A stretch of DNA of 64,000 nucleotides from Klebsiella sp. WP3-W18-ESBL-02 (GTDB lineage Bacteria > Pseudomonadota > Gammaproteobacteria > Enterobacterales > Enterobacteriaceae), in assembly GCF_014168815.1 (NCBI RefSeq), contig NZ_AP021972.1, positions 3,596,001 through 3,660,000 of the forward strand, written 5' to 3'. Positions 1 through 11,551 of the stretch are shown one piece after another (the stretch's first letter is position 1; each line of letters opens with the position of its first letter). Under the pieces are notes generated by a model. It had not been told where the DNA came from, made no database searches, and worked only from the letters and a program-made list of their open reading frames with translations. The position numbers and the translations under genes were made by a program.

Positions 1-4
1 TTAA

Positions 5-487
5 CTACGGCTCAAACGGCCTGCGCTGGAACTGGTCATGCCCGCACTTCGGGCACCTCGGCAGCACGTCCGGCGTATACACCGCCAGGTGGAAGTGGCA
101 CTTCTCGCACACCAGATTGCCCAGCCCCACCACCTCACCGCTGTGGTAGACACCGTGATGGCTTAAATCCTGAAACACCTCACGCCACTCCAGCTGCGTT
201 TTATCGGTAATATCCGCCAGCTCCTGCCAGATACTCTCTTTAATTACCCGCAGGAAGACGCTGTCGGACTCGTCTTCCTGGCTTTCGCCGTAGCTCATCG
301 CAAACTCTTCCAGATCCCGACGGACGGCGCGCAGCAGCTCGTCGATTTCGCCGCGCGTTAACTCGCTGGTTTGCGCGATTTTCGCCCGCGCCTGATCCAC
401 CAGCGCGTCGATATCACGTTCGCCGTTACGTAAACGTTCACTCAGCGTAGCGACCAGTTCACGGTAAATTTGAGCAACCTTGTTCAT
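5..487 (-). CDS. ybeL: YbeL, zinc-ribbon protein (DUF1451 family)
   Basis: This 160-residue protein has the same length and layout as E. coli YbeL. The first ~110 residues are charged and helix-prone. The C-terminal ~40 residues carry two CxxC pairs (CEKC and CPKCGH), a zinc-ribbon signature. Its function is not established. It is divergent from leuS, and the shared 225 bp spacer must hold both promoters. The gene is complete: its TAG stop lies at positions 5-7. The assignment to the family is firm; no biochemical role can be inferred. Confidence 0.93.
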   Translation of the reverse strand: MNKVAQIYRELVATLSERLRNGERDIDALVDQARAKIAQTSELTRGEIDELLRAVRRDLEEFAMSYGESQEDESDSVFLRVIKESIWQELADITDKTQLEWREVFQDLSHHGVYHSGEVVGLGNLVCEKCHFHLAVYTPDVLPRCPKCGHDQFQRRPFEP

Positions 488-712
488 TGTTTCCTCTCCC
501 AGCCAGTTAACCTATTCTAATAGTAGCCGTTATTTCTCTTTCGCTTTGTCAGCTTTGCCACAGAGTGCGTAAATTATGCCTTGAGCTTTTCATCGGCTTA
601 ACGTGCTAAAGGCTGTTTTGACGTGCACGTTTGGGCTATGCTATGCGGATCTGAAATACCACATCTACTGGCTACATTTGTAGCTGCATTGAAAACAGGA
701 TTACTGGCTGCC
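488..712 (+). promoter_or_regulatory. Divergent ybeL/leuS promoter region
   Basis: The best sigma70-like pair for leuS is TTGACG (618-623), an 18 bp spacer and TATGCG (642-647), giving a leader of about 60 nt before the ATG at 713. The -10 match is only fair, so the exact start is uncertain. I see no leucine-codon attenuator peptide and no T-box here. Confidence 0.45.
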
Positions 713-3295
713 ATGCAAGAGCAATACCGCCCGGAAGAGATAGAATCGAAAGTCCAGCTTCACTGGGATGAGAAGCGCACATTTGAAGTTACTGAAGACG
801 AGAGCAAAGAGAAGTATTACTGCCTGTCGATGCTTCCCTATCCTTCTGGTCGACTACACATGGGCCACGTCCGTAACTACACCATCGGCGACGTTATCGC
901 TCGCTATCAGCGCATGCTGGGCAAAAACGTCCTGCAGCCTATCGGCTGGGATGCGTTCGGCCTGCCGGCTGAAGGTGCCGCGGTCAAAAACAACACCGCC
1001 CCGGCGCCGTGGACCTACGACAACATCGCGTACATGAAAAACCAGCTCAAAATGCTGGGCTTTGGTTACGACTGGAGTCGCGAGCTGGCAACCTGTACCC
1101 CGGAATACTACCGCTGGGAACAGAAATTCTTCACCGAGCTGTATAAAAAAGGCCTGGTGTACAAGAAAACGTCTGCGGTGAACTGGTGTCCGAACGACCA
1201 GACCGTCCTGGCCAACGAACAGGTTATCGACGGCTGCTGCTGGCGTTGCGATACCAAAGTTGAGCGTAAAGAGATCCCACAGTGGTTTATCAAAATCACC
1301 GCTTACGCTGACGAACTGCTGCGCGACCTGGATAACCTTGATCACTGGCCTGACACCGTGAAAACGATGCAGCGCAACTGGATCGGGCGTTCTGAAGGCG
1401 TAGAAATCACCTTCGACGTGACCGGTTACGACAATACGCTGACCGTTTACACCACCCGTCCAGACACCTTCATGGGCGCAACCTACCTGGCAGTAGCTGC
1501 AGGTCACCCGCTGGCGCAGAAAGCCGCTGCGACTAACCCCGCGCTGGCTGCTTTTATCGACGAATGCCGCAACACCAAAGTGGCCGAAGCCGATATGGCG
1601 ACCATGGAGAAAAAAGGCGTCGACACCGGCTTTAAAGCCGTTCACCCGCTGACCGGCGAAGAGATTCCGGTATGGGCTGCCAACTTCGTGCTGATGGAGT
1701 ATGGCACCGGCGCGGTGATGGCCGTTCCGGGTCACGACCAGCGCGACTACGAATTTGCCACCAAATACGGCCTGACCATCAAGCCGGTTATCCTGGCCGC
1801 TGACGGCAGCGAGCCGGATCTGTCTGAACAGGCGCTGACCGAAAAAGGCGTGCTGTTTAACTCCGGTGAATTCGACGGTCTGGCCTTTGAAGATGCCTTT
1901 AACGCCATTGCCGACAAACTGGCAGCAAAAGGCGTGGGCGAGCGCAAAGTTAACTACCGTCTGCGCGACTGGGGCGTTTCCCGCCAGCGTTACTGGGGCG
2001 CACCGATCCCGATGGTGACGCTGGAAGACGGCACCGTGCTGCCAACGCCAGAAGATCAGCTGCCGGTGATTCTGCCGGAAGACGTGGTCATGGACGGTAT
2101 CACCAGCCCGATCAAAGCCGATCCGGAGTGGGCGAAAACCACCGTTAACGGTATGCCTGCGCTGCGTGAAACCGACACCTTCGATACCTTTATGGAATCA
2201 TCATGGTACTACGCGCGCTACACCTGCCCGCAGTATCAGGAAGGCATGCTGGATTCCAAAGCCGCTAACTACTGGCTGCCGGTTGATATCTACATTGGCG
2301 GTATCGAACACGCCATCATGCACCTGCTCTACTTCCGCTTCTTCCACAAACTGATGCGCGATGCAGGCCTGGTCAACTCTGACGAGCCGGCTAAACAGCT
2401 GCTGTGTCAGGGCATGGTGCTGGCAGATGCCTTCTACTACGTGGGCGCAAACGGCGAACGTAACTGGGTTTCCCCGGTTGACGCCATCGTTGAGCGCGAC
2501 GAAAAAGGCCGTATCGTGAAGGCGAAAGACGCGGCGGGCCATGAGCTGGTGTATACCGGCATGAGCAAGATGTCCAAGTCCAAAAACAACGGCATCGACC
2601 CGCAGGTTATGGTTGAACGCTACGGCGCCGACACCGTACGTCTGTTCATGATGTTTGCCTCTCCGGCTGACATGACCCTGGAATGGCAGGAATCCGGCGT
2701 TGAAGGGGCGAACCGCTTCCTGAAACGTGTCTGGAAACTGGTTTACGAGCACACCGCTCGTGGCCCAGTGGCAGCCATCAACGTTGATGCGCTGAACGAA
2801 GATCAGCAGGCGCTGCGTCGTGATGTCCATAAAACCATCGCCAAAGTCACCGATGATATCGGCCGTCGTCAGACCTTCAACACCGCGATTGCGGCAATCA
2901 TGGAGCTGATGAACAAACTGGCGAAAGCGCCGATGGAAGACGCGCAGGACAGAGCGCTGATGCAGGAAGCGCTGCTGGCTGTCGTGCGCATGCTCAACCC
3001 GTTCACTCCGCACGTGAGCTTCACGCTGTGGCAGGAACTGGGCGGCGAAGGTGATATCGATAACGCGCCGTGGCCGGTTGCCGACGAGAACGCGATGGTT
3101 GAAAACACCACGCTGGTCGTCGTACAGGTCAACGGTAAAGTGCGCGGTAAAATCACCGTCGCGGTCGATGCGACCGAAGAGCAGGTGCGTGAACGCGCAG
3201 GCCAGGAACCCCTGGTGGCGAAATACCTTGAAGGCGTTACCGTACGTAAAGTCATCTACGTACCGGGTAAACTGCTTAACCTGGTCGTAGGCTAA
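713..3295 (+). CDS. leuS: Leucyl-tRNA synthetase LeuS
   Basis: LeuS charges tRNA-Leu with leucine in the cytoplasm. The 860-residue product matches E. coli LeuRS in length and is class Ia. HMGH (the HIGH motif) sits at residues 49-52 and KMSKS at 619-623. Between them lies the CP1 editing domain, including a [11 protein letters not shown] stretch. The open frame extends upstream to position 623, but the start at 713 gives the conserved [12 protein letters not shown]-terminus, so I use it. It leads a tight run with lptE, holA and nadD, in which lptE follows after 14 nt. Confidence 0.98.
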   Translation: MQEQYRPEEIESKVQLHWDEKRTFEVTEDESKEKYYCLSMLPYPSGRLHMGHVRNYTIGDVIARYQRMLGKNVLQPIGWDAFGLPAEGAAVKNNTAPAPWTYDNIAYMKNQLKMLGFGYDWSRELATCTPEYYRWEQKFFTELYKKGLVYKKTSAVNWCPNDQTVLANEQVIDGCCWRCDTKVERKEIPQWFIKITAYADELLRDLDNLDHWPDTVKTMQRNWIGRSEGVEITFDVTGYDNTLTVYTTRPDTFMGATYLAVAAGHPLAQKAAATNPALAAFIDECRNTKVAEADMATMEKKGVDTGFKAVHPLTGEEIPVWAANFVLMEYGTGAVMAVPGHDQRDYEFATKYGLTIKPVILAADGSEPDLSEQALTEKGVLFNSGEFDGLAFEDAFNAIADKLAAKGVGERKVNYRLRDWGVSRQRYWGAPIPMVTLEDGTVLPTPEDQLPVILPEDVVMDGITSPIKADPEWAKTTVNGMPALRETDTFDTFMESSWYYARYTCPQYQEGMLDSKAANYWLPVDIYIGGIEHAIMHLLYFRFFHKLMRDAGLVNSDEPAKQLLCQGMVLADAFYYVGANGERNWVSPVDAIVERDEKGRIVKAKDAAGHELVYTGMSKMSKSKNNGIDPQVMVERYGADTVRLFMMFASPADMTLEWQESGVEGANRFLKRVWKLVYEHTARGPVAAINVDALNEDQQALRRDVHKTIAKVTDDIGRRQTFNTAIAAIMELMNKLAKAPMEDAQDRALMQEALLAVVRMLNPFTPHVSFTLWQELGGEGDIDNAPWPVADENAMVENTTLVVVQVNGKVRGKITVAVDATEEQVRERAGQEPLVAKYLEGVTVRKVIYVPGKLLNLVVG

Positions 3296-3309
3296 GCGCG
3301 GGAGGAAGC

Positions 3310-3882
3310 GTGCGATATCTGACAACATTGTTGTTATCTTTGGCGGTGCTGGTCACCGCCGGGTGCGGCTGGCATCTGCGTAGTACCACGCAGGTGCCGG
3401 ATGAAATGAAAACATTGATCCTGCAGTCCGGCGATCCGAACGGCCCGCTGAGCCGCGCGGTGCGCGAACAGCTGAGAAGCAATGGCATTACGGTGCTTGA
3501 TAAGGGCACGCTTCGTCAGGACGTACCGTCTTTGCGTCTGGGCGGCGTTAGCCTCTCTCAGGACACGGCATCGGTATTCCAAAACGGCCAGACGGCAGAA
3601 TATCAAATGGTCATGACGGTCAACGCTTCGGTGCTGATCCCGGGTCAGGATATCTTCCCGATCGCCACCAAAGTGTACCGTTCGTTCTTTGACAACCCGC
3701 AGCAGGCGTTGGCAAAAGACAACGAGCAAAGCATGATCATTCAGGAGATGTACCAGAAGGCCGCCGAGCAGCTGATTCGTAAGCTGCCAAGCGTTCACAT
3801 CGCCGATGTGAAAGAGAGTAAAGACGAGGCGGCCGTCACGCCGTCGAACGGCTCTCGTGTTTCAACTACTCTGGGTAACTGA
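3310..3882 (+). CDS. lptE: LPS-assembly lipoprotein LptE
   Basis: LptE is the outer-membrane lipoprotein that plugs the LptD barrel and helps insert lipopolysaccharide into the outer leaflet. The product is 190 residues. A hydrophobic signal peptide ends in a lipobox (VTAGC), making Cys19 the lipidated residue. The start is GTG, preceded by a strong GGGAGGA ribosome site; E. coli lptE has the same N-terminal sequence. The C-terminal ~25 residues are polar and variable, as usual. The stop codon overlaps the holA start by one base (TGATG), suggesting translational coupling. Confidence 0.96.
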   Translation: MRYLTTLLLSLAVLVTAGCGWHLRSTTQVPDEMKTLILQSGDPNGPLSRAVREQLRSNGITVLDKGTLRQDVPSLRLGGVSLSQDTASVFQNGQTAEYQMVMTVNASVLIPGQDIFPIATKVYRSFFDNPQQALAKDNEQSMIIQEMYQKAAEQLIRKLPSVHIADVKESKDEAAVTPSNGSRVSTTLGN

Positions 3883-4913
3883 TGATTCGGCTGTACTCAG
3901 AACAACTCCGCGCGCAGCTCTCTGAAGGGCTGCGCGCGGCGTATCTCCTGCTCGGTAACGACCCCCTTTTTCTTCAGGAAAGCCAGGATGCGATACGCCA
4001 CGCCTGCGTGAACGAAGGCTTTACCGAACATCATACATTCACGCTGGACGCCAGCACCGACTGGAACGAGATCTTCTCGCTATGCCAGGCAATGAGCCTG
4101 TTTGCCAGTCGCCAGACGCTGCTGCTGCTGCTGCCAGAAAACGGTCCGAATGCGGCCATCAACGAACAGCTGTCAACGCTGGTCAGCCTGCTGCATGACG
4201 ATCTGCTGCTGATCGTGCGCGGCAATAAACTGACCAAATCACAGGAAAATGCCGCCTGGATCAAGGCGCTGGCCAGCCGCGCCGTGCAGATCAGCTGCCA
4301 GACGCCGGAACCGGCCCAGCTACCGCGCTGGCTGGCTAACCGTGCAAAGCAGAGCAACCTCCAGCTTGATGAACCCGCCAGTCAGCTACTGTGCTACTGC
4401 TACGAGGGCAACCTGCTGGCGCTGGCCCAGGCGCTGGAACGTCTGTCACTGCTGTGGCCTGACGGCAAGCTGACGCTGCCGCGCGTCGAACAGGCGGTCA
4501 ACGATGCCGCGCACTTTACGCCGTTCCACTGGGTCGACGCCCTGCTGGCCGGCAAGAGCAAACGCGCGCTGCATATTCTGCAACAGCTGCGTCTCGAAGG
4601 CAGCGAGCCGGTGATCCTGCTGCGCACCGTCCAGCGTGAACTGCTGCTGCTGGTCACGCTGAAGCGCCAGAGCGCGCATACGCCACTGCGTTCGCTGTTT
4701 GATAAACACCGCGTCTGGCAAAACCGTCGGGGGATGGTCGGCGAAGCGCTCAACCGTCTGATCGGCCCGCAGCTGCGCCAGGCGGTCACCCTGCTCAGCC
4801 GTGCCGAGCTGACGCTGAAACAAGATTACGGTCAGTCCATTTGGGCTGAGCTGGAAAGTTTGTCGCTGCTGCTTTGTCACAAAGCGCTAGCCGACGTATT
4901 TATCGATGGATGA
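3882..4913 (+). CDS. holA: DNA polymerase III delta subunit HolA
   Basis: HolA is the delta subunit of the clamp-loader complex, which opens the beta sliding clamp during replication. The 343-residue length equals that of E. coli HolA. The N-terminal AAA+-like fold lacks a working Walker A motif, as is normal for delta, and the C-terminal helical collar region is well conserved (for example the [16 protein letters not shown] segment). It overlaps lptE by one base and nadD begins one base after its stop, so the genes are almost certainly co-translated. Confidence 0.97.
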   Translation: MIRLYSEQLRAQLSEGLRAAYLLLGNDPLFLQESQDAIRHACVNEGFTEHHTFTLDASTDWNEIFSLCQAMSLFASRQTLLLLLPENGPNAAINEQLSTLVSLLHDDLLLIVRGNKLTKSQENAAWIKALASRAVQISCQTPEPAQLPRWLANRAKQSNLQLDEPASQLLCYCYEGNLLALAQALERLSLLWPDGKLTLPRVEQAVNDAAHFTPFHWVDALLAGKSKRALHILQQLRLEGSEPVILLRTVQRELLLLVTLKRQSAHTPLRSLFDKHRVWQNRRGMVGEALNRLIGPQLRQAVTLLSRAELTLKQDYGQSIWAELESLSLLLCHKALADVFIDG

Positions 4914-4914
4914 T

Positions 4915-5565
4915 ATGGCAAAACTACAGGCGCTTTTCGGCGGGACCTTCGATCCCATCCACTACGGCCACCTGAAGCCGGTTGAGATTCTGGCTAACCA
5001 GATTGGTCTTTCGCGGGTGATCATTATGCCCAACAACGTGCCGCCGCATCGCCCACAGCCGGAAGCCACCAGCGAACAGCGTAAATTAATGGTTGAGCTG
5101 GCGATTGCCGATAAGCCGCTATTCGTACTCGACGAACGCGAGCTGCGTCGCGATACGCCGTCGTTTACTGCCGACACCCTACAGGAGTGGCGTGCGGAAC
5201 AGGGCGCGGATAAGCCGCTGGCCTTTATTATCGGACAGGACTCGCTGCTCACCTTCCCTAGCTGGCACCGCTATGAAACGATTCTCGAGCACGTACACCT
5301 GCTGGTGACGCGTCGCCCGGGCTACCCGCTGACTATGCAGCAGGAAGAGCATCAGGACTGGCTGGATCGTCACCTTACCAGCAATATTGAAGACCTGCAC
5401 AATCAGCCCGCGGGTAAAATTTTCCTCGCCGAAACGCCCTGGTTCGACGTCTCCGCGACGTTGATTCGCGAGCGCCTGGAGCGCGGTGAGTCTTGCGACG
5501 AAATGATGCCAGAACCGGTGCTCAACTATATTATGCAGCAGGGGTTGTACCACCACGGCGCTTAG
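4915..5565 (+). CDS. nadD: Nicotinate-mononucleotide adenylyltransferase NadD
   Basis: NadD converts nicotinate mononucleotide and ATP to deamido-NAD in NAD biosynthesis. The nucleotidyltransferase signature [11 protein letters not shown] lies near the N-terminus and the second motif, SATLIRERL, near the C-terminus. Starting at 4915 gives [10 protein letters not shown], which aligns with E. coli MKSLQALFGG. An in-frame ATG nine bases upstream (4906, overlapping holA) is an alternative start. The product is 216 residues. It is translationally linked to holA upstream and followed by cobC after 22 nt. Confidence 0.95.
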   Translation: MAKLQALFGGTFDPIHYGHLKPVEILANQIGLSRVIIMPNNVPPHRPQPEATSEQRKLMVELAIADKPLFVLDERELRRDTPSFTADTLQEWRAEQGADKPLAFIIGQDSLLTFPSWHRYETILEHVHLLVTRRPGYPLTMQQEEHQDWLDRHLTSNIEDLHNQPAGKIFLAETPWFDVSATLIRERLERGESCDEMMPEPVLNYIMQQGLYHHGA

Positions 5566-5587
5566 GCCTGTAAACGGGGAAGACAGC

Positions 5588-6199
5588 ATGAAACTCTGGT
5601 TAGTTCGCCACGGCGAAACCGAAGCCAACGTAGCCGGGCTGTATAGCGGCCACGCCCCCACGCCGCTAACTGCCCGTGGCCAGCAGCAGGCCATACGCCT
5701 CGGCGAGATGCTGCGACAGGTCCCCTTCGATGGCGTATTGTGCAGTGAACTGGAGCGTACCCAGCACACCGCACGACTGCTGCTCGGCGAGCGCGACATT
5801 CCCTTTACCCCCCACCCGCTGCTCAACGAAATGTATTTCGGCGACTGGGAAATGCGCCACCACCGCGACCTGCAGAAAGAAGACAAAGATAACTATGCCG
5901 CCTGGTGCGCCGACTGGCAGCATGCGGCTCCCACCAACGGTGAAGGTTTCCCCGACTTTTCCCGCCGCGTCGCCGCCTTTGCCGCCGAATTACCGGGCTA
6001 TACGTACCAGAATCTCCTTATCGTCAGCCATCAGGGCGTATTGAGCCTGTTAACCGCCTGTTTACTGGGAATGCCAACCGCCAGCATGTGGCATTTTCGC
6101 ATCGATCACGGCGCGTGGAGCGTCATTGATTTCACGCCAGAATTTACCACGCTGCGGGTGCTGAACAGCCGGGCTATTTGGCTACCGGAAGAGGGATAA
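5588..6199 (+). CDS. cobC: Adenosylcobalamin/alpha-ribazole phosphatase CobC
   Basis: CobC belongs to the histidine phosphatase superfamily and removes a phosphate late in assembly of the cobalamin lower ligand. The RHGE catalytic signature is at residues 8-11 and the second conserved His lies in the VSHQGV segment. The 203-residue length matches E. coli CobC. It sits between nadD and rsfS as in other enterics. The product could in principle act on other phosphoesters, as many relatives do, but gene order and length support the CobC name. Confidence 0.92.
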   Translation: MKLWLVRHGETEANVAGLYSGHAPTPLTARGQQQAIRLGEMLRQVPFDGVLCSELERTQHTARLLLGERDIPFTPHPLLNEMYFGDWEMRHHRDLQKEDKDNYAAWCADWQHAAPTNGEGFPDFSRRVAAFAAELPGYTYQNLLIVSHQGVLSLLTACLLGMPTASMWHFRIDHGAWSVIDFTPEFTTLRVLNSRAIWLPEEG

Positions 6200-6232
6200 A
6201 ACCGATTTCTGCGCCGCAGAGACGCCAGCCCA

Positions 6233-6260
6233 TTGACACCAAACCATAGACTGTTATTCT
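6233..6260 (+). promoter_or_regulatory. Predicted sigma70 promoter for the rsfS-rlmH-mrdAB-rlpA run
   Basis: TTGACA at 6233-6238 is a perfect -35 match. A 16 bp spacer is followed by TATTCT at 6255-6260, a 5/6 match to the -10. It lies 200 bp upstream of the rsfS start, implying a long leader. A second -10-like TATACT is at 6408-6413 but lacks a clear -35. Confidence 0.55.
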
Positions 6261-6336
6261 CCGCAGCCTGAATCATCCCCCTCCAGCATTTGTGGACAGA
6301 AATTGTTTTACAAAAATGGCGATGCAATCGGCATGA

Positions 6337-6777
<441 letters not shown>

Positions 6778-6780
6778 GTT

Positions 6781-7248
6781 GTGAAGCTGCAGTTGGTCGC
6801 CGTCGGCACCAAAATGCCGGATTGGGTACAAACCGGTTTTACCGAATACCTTCGTCGTTTTCCGAAAGATATGCCGTTCGAACTGGTGGAAATTCCCGCC
6901 GGCAAGCGCGGTAAAAACGCCGATATCAAACGTATTCTGGATAAAGAAGGCGAGATGATGCTCGCCGCCGCAGGAAAAAACCGCATCGTCACGCTGGATA
7001 TCCCCGGGAAACCCTGGGATACGCCGCAGCTTGCGCGCGAACTGGAACGCTGGAAGGGTGACGGTCGTGATGTCAGCCTGTTAATCGGCGGTCCGGAAGG
7101 CCTTTCCCCGGCATGCAAGGCCGCAGCAGAACAAAGTTGGTCGCTCTCCACCCTGACGCTCCCTCACCCGCTGGTGCGCGTGCTGGTCGCCGAAAGCCTT
7201 TATCGGGCGTGGAGCATTACCACCAACCACCCTTACCACCGCGAGTAA
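6781..7248 (+). CDS. rlmH: 23S rRNA pseudouridine-1915 methyltransferase RlmH
   Basis: RlmH is a SPOUT-class, SAM-dependent enzyme that N3-methylates pseudouridine 1915 in helix 69 of 23S rRNA. The 155 residues include the LLIGGPEG cofactor loop and the conserved C-terminal HPYHRE. The start codon is GTG. It sits between rsfS and mrdA in the conserved ribosome/cell-shape cluster. Identity to the E. coli protein is very high, and the call is secure. Confidence 0.97.
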   Translation: MKLQLVAVGTKMPDWVQTGFTEYLRRFPKDMPFELVEIPAGKRGKNADIKRILDKEGEMMLAAAGKNRIVTLDIPGKPWDTPQLARELERWKGDGRDVSLLIGGPEGLSPACKAAAEQSWSLSTLTLPHPLVRVLVAESLYRAWSITTNHPYHRE

Positions 7249-7275
7249 TGATGACCAGGGTAGATTAAGCAGCGA

Positions 7276-9177
7276 ATGAAACTACAGAATTCTTTTCGCG
7301 ACTATACGGCAGAGTCCGCGCTTTTTGTGCGCCGGGCAGTGGTCGCTTTTTTGGGAATTTTGCTGCTTACCGGCGTGCTGATTGCCAACCTCTACAATTT
7401 ACAGATCGTCCGTTTCACCGACTATCAGACGCGCTCTAACGAAAACCGCATCAAGCTGGTGCCGATCGCACCGAGCCGCGGCATAATCTACGATCGTAAC
7501 GGTACGCCGCTGGCGCTTAACCGCACCATCTACCAGCTGGAAATCATGCCGGAAAAAGTCGACAGCGTGCAGCAGACCATCGACGGCCTGCGCGACGTCG
7601 TCGATCTCAGCGATGACGATATCGCCGCCTTTAAAAAAGAGCGCGCCCGTTCGCACCGCTTTACCTCTATTCCGCTTAAAACCAACCTCACCGAAGTGCA
7701 GGTGGCCCGCTTTGCCGTCAATCAGTACCGCTTTCCTGGCGTAGAAGTCAAAGGCTATAAACGCCGTTTCTATCCCTACGGTTCTGCCCTGACCCACGTT
7801 ATCGGCTACGTATCAAAAATTAACGATAAAGACGTCGACCGGTTGGACAAAGACGGCAAACTGGCCAACTACGCGGCAACCCACGATATCGGGAAGCTGG
7901 GTATTGAGCGTTATTACGAAGATATGCTCCACGGGCAGACCGGCTACGAAGAGGTTGAAGTCAACAACCGCGGCCGCGTCATTCGTCAGCTTAAAGAAGT
8001 GCCGCCGCAGGCCGGGCACGATATTTACCTGACGCTCGATCTCAAGCTCCAGCAATACATTGAAACGCTGCTGGCGGGCAGCCGTGCCGCCGTGGTGGTC
8101 ACCGACCCGCGCACCGGCAGCATTCTGGCGCTGGTTTCCACGCCAAGCTACGATCCCAACCTATTCGTTGACGGTATTTCCAGCAAAGACTACAGCGGTC
8201 TGCTAAACGACCCGAATACCCCGCTGGTTAACCGCGCGACGCAGGGGGTTTACCCACCGGCATCGACGGTGAAACCGTATGTGGCAGTTTCCGCAATGAG
8301 CGCAGGCGTGATCAACCGCAATACCAGCCTGTTTGACCCGGGCTGGTGGCAGCTTCCCGGCTCAGAAAAACGCTACCGTGACTGGAAAAAATGGGGCCAC
8401 GGGCACCTTAACGTCACCAAAGCGCTGGAAGAATCGGCGGATACCTTCTTCTACCAGGTCGCCTATGACATGGGGATCGACCGCCTGTCTGAGTGGATGA
8501 GTAAGTTTGGCTACGGCGACTATACCGGCATCGATCTGGCGGAAGAACGTTCCGGTAACATGCCGACGCGCGAATGGAAGCTGAAGCGCTTTAAGAAACC
8601 GTGGTATCAGGGCGATACCATTCCTGTCGGCATCGGCCAGGGCTACTGGACCGCGACCCCGATTCAGATGAGCAAAGCGCTGATGACCCTGATTAACGAC
8701 GGCGTGGTGAAAATCCCTCACCTGCTGGCAAGCCGGGTCGAAGACGGTAAAAAAGTGCCGTGGACTCAGCCTGAAGAGCCGCCGATTGGCGACATTCATT
8801 CCGGCTACTGGGAAATTGCCAAAGACGGCATGTACGGCGTAGCCAATCGCCCGAACGGCACCGCGCATAAATACTTCGCCGGCGCACCGTATAAAATTGC
8901 GGCGAAATCCGGTACCGCGCAGGTCTTTGGCCTGAAGGCTAACGAAACCTATAATGCGCATCGTATTGCCGAGCGTCTGCGTGACCACAAACTAATGACC
9001 GCCTTTGCGCCGTATAACGATCCCCAGGTCGCCGTAGCGATTATCCTGGAGAACGGCGGCGCTGGCCCGGCTGTCGGTACCATCATGCGTCAGATCCTTG
9101 ACCACATCATGCTGGGCGACAACAACACCGATTTACCGGCTGAGAACCCTGCTGCAGCCGCGTCGGAGGACCAATAA
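7276..9177 (+). CDS. mrdA: Penicillin-binding protein 2 (elongasome transpeptidase)
   Basis: PBP2 cross-links peptidoglycan during side-wall elongation, working with RodA and MreB. The 633-residue protein has one N-terminal membrane anchor (about residues 20-45), a pedestal domain, and a transpeptidase domain with SxxK at Ser330-Lys333, SAD at 387-389 and KSGT at 544-547. All catalytic elements are intact. mrdB follows after 2 nt, so the PBP2-RodA partners are coupled. It is a known target of mecillinam. Confidence 0.98.
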   Translation: MKLQNSFRDYTAESALFVRRAVVAFLGILLLTGVLIANLYNLQIVRFTDYQTRSNENRIKLVPIAPSRGIIYDRNGTPLALNRTIYQLEIMPEKVDSVQQTIDGLRDVVDLSDDDIAAFKKERARSHRFTSIPLKTNLTEVQVARFAVNQYRFPGVEVKGYKRRFYPYGSALTHVIGYVSKINDKDVDRLDKDGKLANYAATHDIGKLGIERYYEDMLHGQTGYEEVEVNNRGRVIRQLKEVPPQAGHDIYLTLDLKLQQYIETLLAGSRAAVVVTDPRTGSILALVSTPSYDPNLFVDGISSKDYSGLLNDPNTPLVNRATQGVYPPASTVKPYVAVSAMSAGVINRNTSLFDPGWWQLPGSEKRYRDWKKWGHGHLNVTKALEESADTFFYQVAYDMGIDRLSEWMSKFGYGDYTGIDLAEERSGNMPTREWKLKRFKKPWYQGDTIPVGIGQGYWTATPIQMSKALMTLINDGVVKIPHLLASRVEDGKKVPWTQPEEPPIGDIHSGYWEIAKDGMYGVANRPNGTAHKYFAGAPYKIAAKSGTAQVFGLKANETYNAHRIAERLRDHKLMTAFAPYNDPQVAVAIILENGGAGPAVGTIMRQILDHIMLGDNNTDLPAENPAAAASEDQ

Positions 9178-9179
9178 TC

Positions 9180-10292
9180 ATGACGGATAATCCGAACAAA
9201 AAATCGTTCTGGGATAAAATTCACCTCGACCCAGCCATGCTGCTGATTCTGCTGGCGCTGCTGACCTATAGCGCGCTGGTTATCTGGAGCGCCAGCGGCC
9301 AGGACATGGGGATGACGGAACGTAAAATTGGCCAGATCGCCATGGGGCTCGTTATCATGGTCGTCATGGCGCAGATCCCGCCGCGAGTCTACGAAGGCTG
9401 GGCGCCCTGGCTGTATATCTTCTGTATTATCCTGCTGGTGGCGGTCGATGCCTTTGGCGCCATCTCCAAAGGTGCCCAGCGCTGGCTGGACCTCGGCGTG
9501 GTGCGCTTCCAGCCGTCTGAGATAGCCAAAATCGCCGTCCCGCTAATGGTGGCGCGTTTTATTAACCGCGACGTTTGCCCGCCCACGCTGAAAAATACCG
9601 CCATCGCGCTGGTGCTGATTTTCATGCCGACGCTGTTGGTCGCCGCCCAGCCGGACCTTGGTACATCCATCCTGGTCGCCCTGTCCGGCCTGTTCGTGCT
9701 GTTCCTGGCAGGCCTGAGCTGGCGGTTAATTCTGGTCGCCGTGGTGCTGGTCGCCTGCTTTATCCCGATACTCTGGTTCTTCCTGATGCACGACTATCAG
9801 CGCCAGCGCGTGATGATGCTGATGGACCCGGAATCCGATCCGCTGGGCGCGGGCTACCACATTATTCAGTCCAAAATCGCCATCGGATCTGGCGGCCTGC
9901 GTGGCAAAGGCTGGTTGCACGGCACGCAATCGCAGCTCGAATTCTTGCCGGAACGCCATACCGACTTTATCTTTGCGGTACTGGCCGAGGAGCTGGGGCT
10001 TATTGGTATTCTGATTCTGCTGGCGTTGTACGTGCTACTGATTATGCGCGGCCTGTGGATCGCCGCCCAGGCGCAAACCACGTTTGGCCGCGTCATGGCC
10101 GGTGGTTTGATGCTGATTTTATTCGTTTATGTATTTGTTAATATTGGTATGGTAAGTGGCATCTTGCCGGTGGTGGGCGTTCCGCTGCCGCTGGTCAGCT
10201 ACGGGGGGTCAGCCCTGATCGTACTGATGGCCGGGTTCGGTATCGTCATGTCGATACACACCCACAGGAAAATGTTGTCAAAAAGCGTCTAA
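9180..10292 (+). CDS. mrdB: Peptidoglycan glycosyltransferase RodA
   Basis: RodA is the SEDS-family polymerase that builds glycan strands in the elongasome, paired with PBP2. The 370-residue protein is almost entirely transmembrane segments and keeps the SEDS hallmarks, including the FILAVLAEE-type segment (here [12 protein letters not shown]) and the C-terminal [12 protein letters not shown] motif. It starts right after mrdA, and rlpA follows in the same direction after 10 nt. Confidence 0.97.
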   Translation: MTDNPNKKSFWDKIHLDPAMLLILLALLTYSALVIWSASGQDMGMTERKIGQIAMGLVIMVVMAQIPPRVYEGWAPWLYIFCIILLVAVDAFGAISKGAQRWLDLGVVRFQPSEIAKIAVPLMVARFINRDVCPPTLKNTAIALVLIFMPTLLVAAQPDLGTSILVALSGLFVLFLAGLSWRLILVAVVLVACFIPILWFFLMHDYQRQRVMMLMDPESDPLGAGYHIIQSKIAIGSGGLRGKGWLHGTQSQLEFLPERHTDFIFAVLAEELGLIGILILLALYVLLIMRGLWIAAQAQTTFGRVMAGGLMLILFVYVFVNIGMVSGILPVVGVPLPLVSYGGSALIVLMAGFGIVMSIHTHRKMLSKSV

Positions 10293-10302
10293 GGGGTGCT
10301 CA

Positions 10303-11415
10303 ATGCGTAAGCAATGGCTTGGGATCTGCATAGCGGCAGGGCTGCTGGCGGCTTGTTCGAGTGATGATGTTCAGCAGCAGACCGTCTCCGCACCAAAACC
10401 TGCGGTATGTAATGGCCCGACGGTGGAAATCAGCGGGGCCGATCCACGCTTTGAGCCACTGAACGCGACGGCGAATCAGGATTACGAACGCGACGGTAAG
10501 AAATATAAAATTGTCCAGGATCCGTCCAACTTCAGCCAGGCCGGGCTTGCCGCCATCTATGATGCCGAACCGGGCAGCAATCTGACGGCGATCGGCGAAG
10601 CGTTCGATCCGACGCAGCTTACCGCCGCGCACCCTACCCTGCCGGTGCCGAGCTACGCGCGTATTACCAATCTGGCTAACGGCCGGATGATCGTAGTGCG
10701 TATTAACGATCGCGGCCCTTATGGCAACGATCGCGTGATTTCGCTCTCCCGCGCGGCGGCGGATCGTCTGAACACATCAAACAATACCAAAGTACGCATC
10801 GACCCGATTATCGTCGCCCAGGATGGTTCGCTTTCCGGCCCCGGCATGGCCTGTACCACCGTCGCGAAGCAAACCTACGCGCTCCCGGACCGCCCTGACC
10901 TGAGCGGCGGCATGGGCAGCGCCTCTTCCACCCCGCAGGCCAGCGCGCCTCAGGGTGACGTACGCGCGATCAGTAACGATACCCTCGCCTCAGCCGACAG
11001 CGGCGAAGGCGCGCCGGTGAAAAGCGGTGGCTTCCTTGGTGCTCCGACACCATTAAATAGCGGCGTACTCGAAGAGTCCACACCGGCACCGGCGCCGCAG
11101 GCTGCGGCACCGGTCACCGCGCCGGTAAGTGCCCCCGCAAGCGCCGCGCCAGCCGCGACGGCTGCCGTCGCCGCACCTGCAGCAGCAGCCGGAAACTACG
11201 TAGTTCAGGTTGGCGCAGTCAGCGATCAGACCCGCGCACAGCAGTATCAGCAGCGTCTGAGCCAGCAGTTCTCCGTTCCGGGCCGCGTAACGCAAAACGG
11301 CGCGGTCTGGCGTATTCAGCTCGGTCCATTCGCCAGCAAAGCGGAAGCCGGTACCATACAGCAACGTTTGCAGAGCGAAGCACAGCTGCAATCGTTTATT
11401 ACGCACGCCAACTAA
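10303..11415 (+). CDS. rlpA: Septal-ring lytic transglycosylase RlpA
   Basis: RlpA is an outer-membrane lipoprotein that binds denuded glycan at the septum; some relatives cleave it. The lipobox LLAAC places the lipidated residue at Cys18. A double-psi beta-barrel (DPBB) domain follows, around residues 75-185 with the INDRGPYGNDRVISLS segment. A long Ala/Pro-rich linker leads to a C-terminal SPOR domain of about 75 residues. The 370 residues are slightly more than in E. coli, the extra length being in the linker. Last gene of the rsfS run. Confidence 0.95.
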   Translation: MRKQWLGICIAAGLLAACSSDDVQQQTVSAPKPAVCNGPTVEISGADPRFEPLNATANQDYERDGKKYKIVQDPSNFSQAGLAAIYDAEPGSNLTAIGEAFDPTQLTAAHPTLPVPSYARITNLANGRMIVVRINDRGPYGNDRVISLSRAAADRLNTSNNTKVRIDPIIVAQDGSLSGPGMACTTVAKQTYALPDRPDLSGGMGSASSTPQASAPQGDVRAISNDTLASADSGEGAPVKSGGFLGAPTPLNSGVLEESTPAPAPQAAAPVTAPVSAPASAAPAATAAVAAPAAAAGNYVVQVGAVSDQTRAQQYQQRLSQQFSVPGRVTQNGAVWRIQLGPFASKAEAGTIQQRLQSEAQLQSFITHAN

Positions 11416-11424
11416 AGCGCTCGC

Positions 11425-11485
11425 GGCATCCGATGCTTCGTATATGTAAACGTCATTAACAAAGTCATATACGATGTCGGATGCC
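11425..11485. repeat. Inverted repeat between rlpA and dacA
   Basis: A left arm at 11425-11446 and a right arm at 11466-11485 are nearly perfect reverse complements, sharing GGCATCCGA at the base and CGTATATG next to a 19 nt loop. There is no T-run, so it is not a canonical terminator. It could be a dispersed intergenic repeat or an mRNA-stabilising hairpin downstream of rlpA. Confidence 0.6.
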
Positions 11486-11551
11486 TGTCTAAAGGGCATT
11501 TGCTATAGTAAGGCACTTTTTAACTCCATCACGGATGTCGTTGTTTTGACC

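Noticed and set aside
623..712. Upstream extension of leuS to position 623
   Set aside because: The 30 extra residues are unconserved and overlap the predicted promoter. The ATG at 713 gives the 860-residue enzyme.
854..1735. Long minus-strand frame of 293 codons within leuS
   Set aside because: It is antisense to the conserved LeuS catalytic and editing domains, has no recognisable motif, and reflects the high GC codon bias. The same applies to 2201-3328 on the minus strand.
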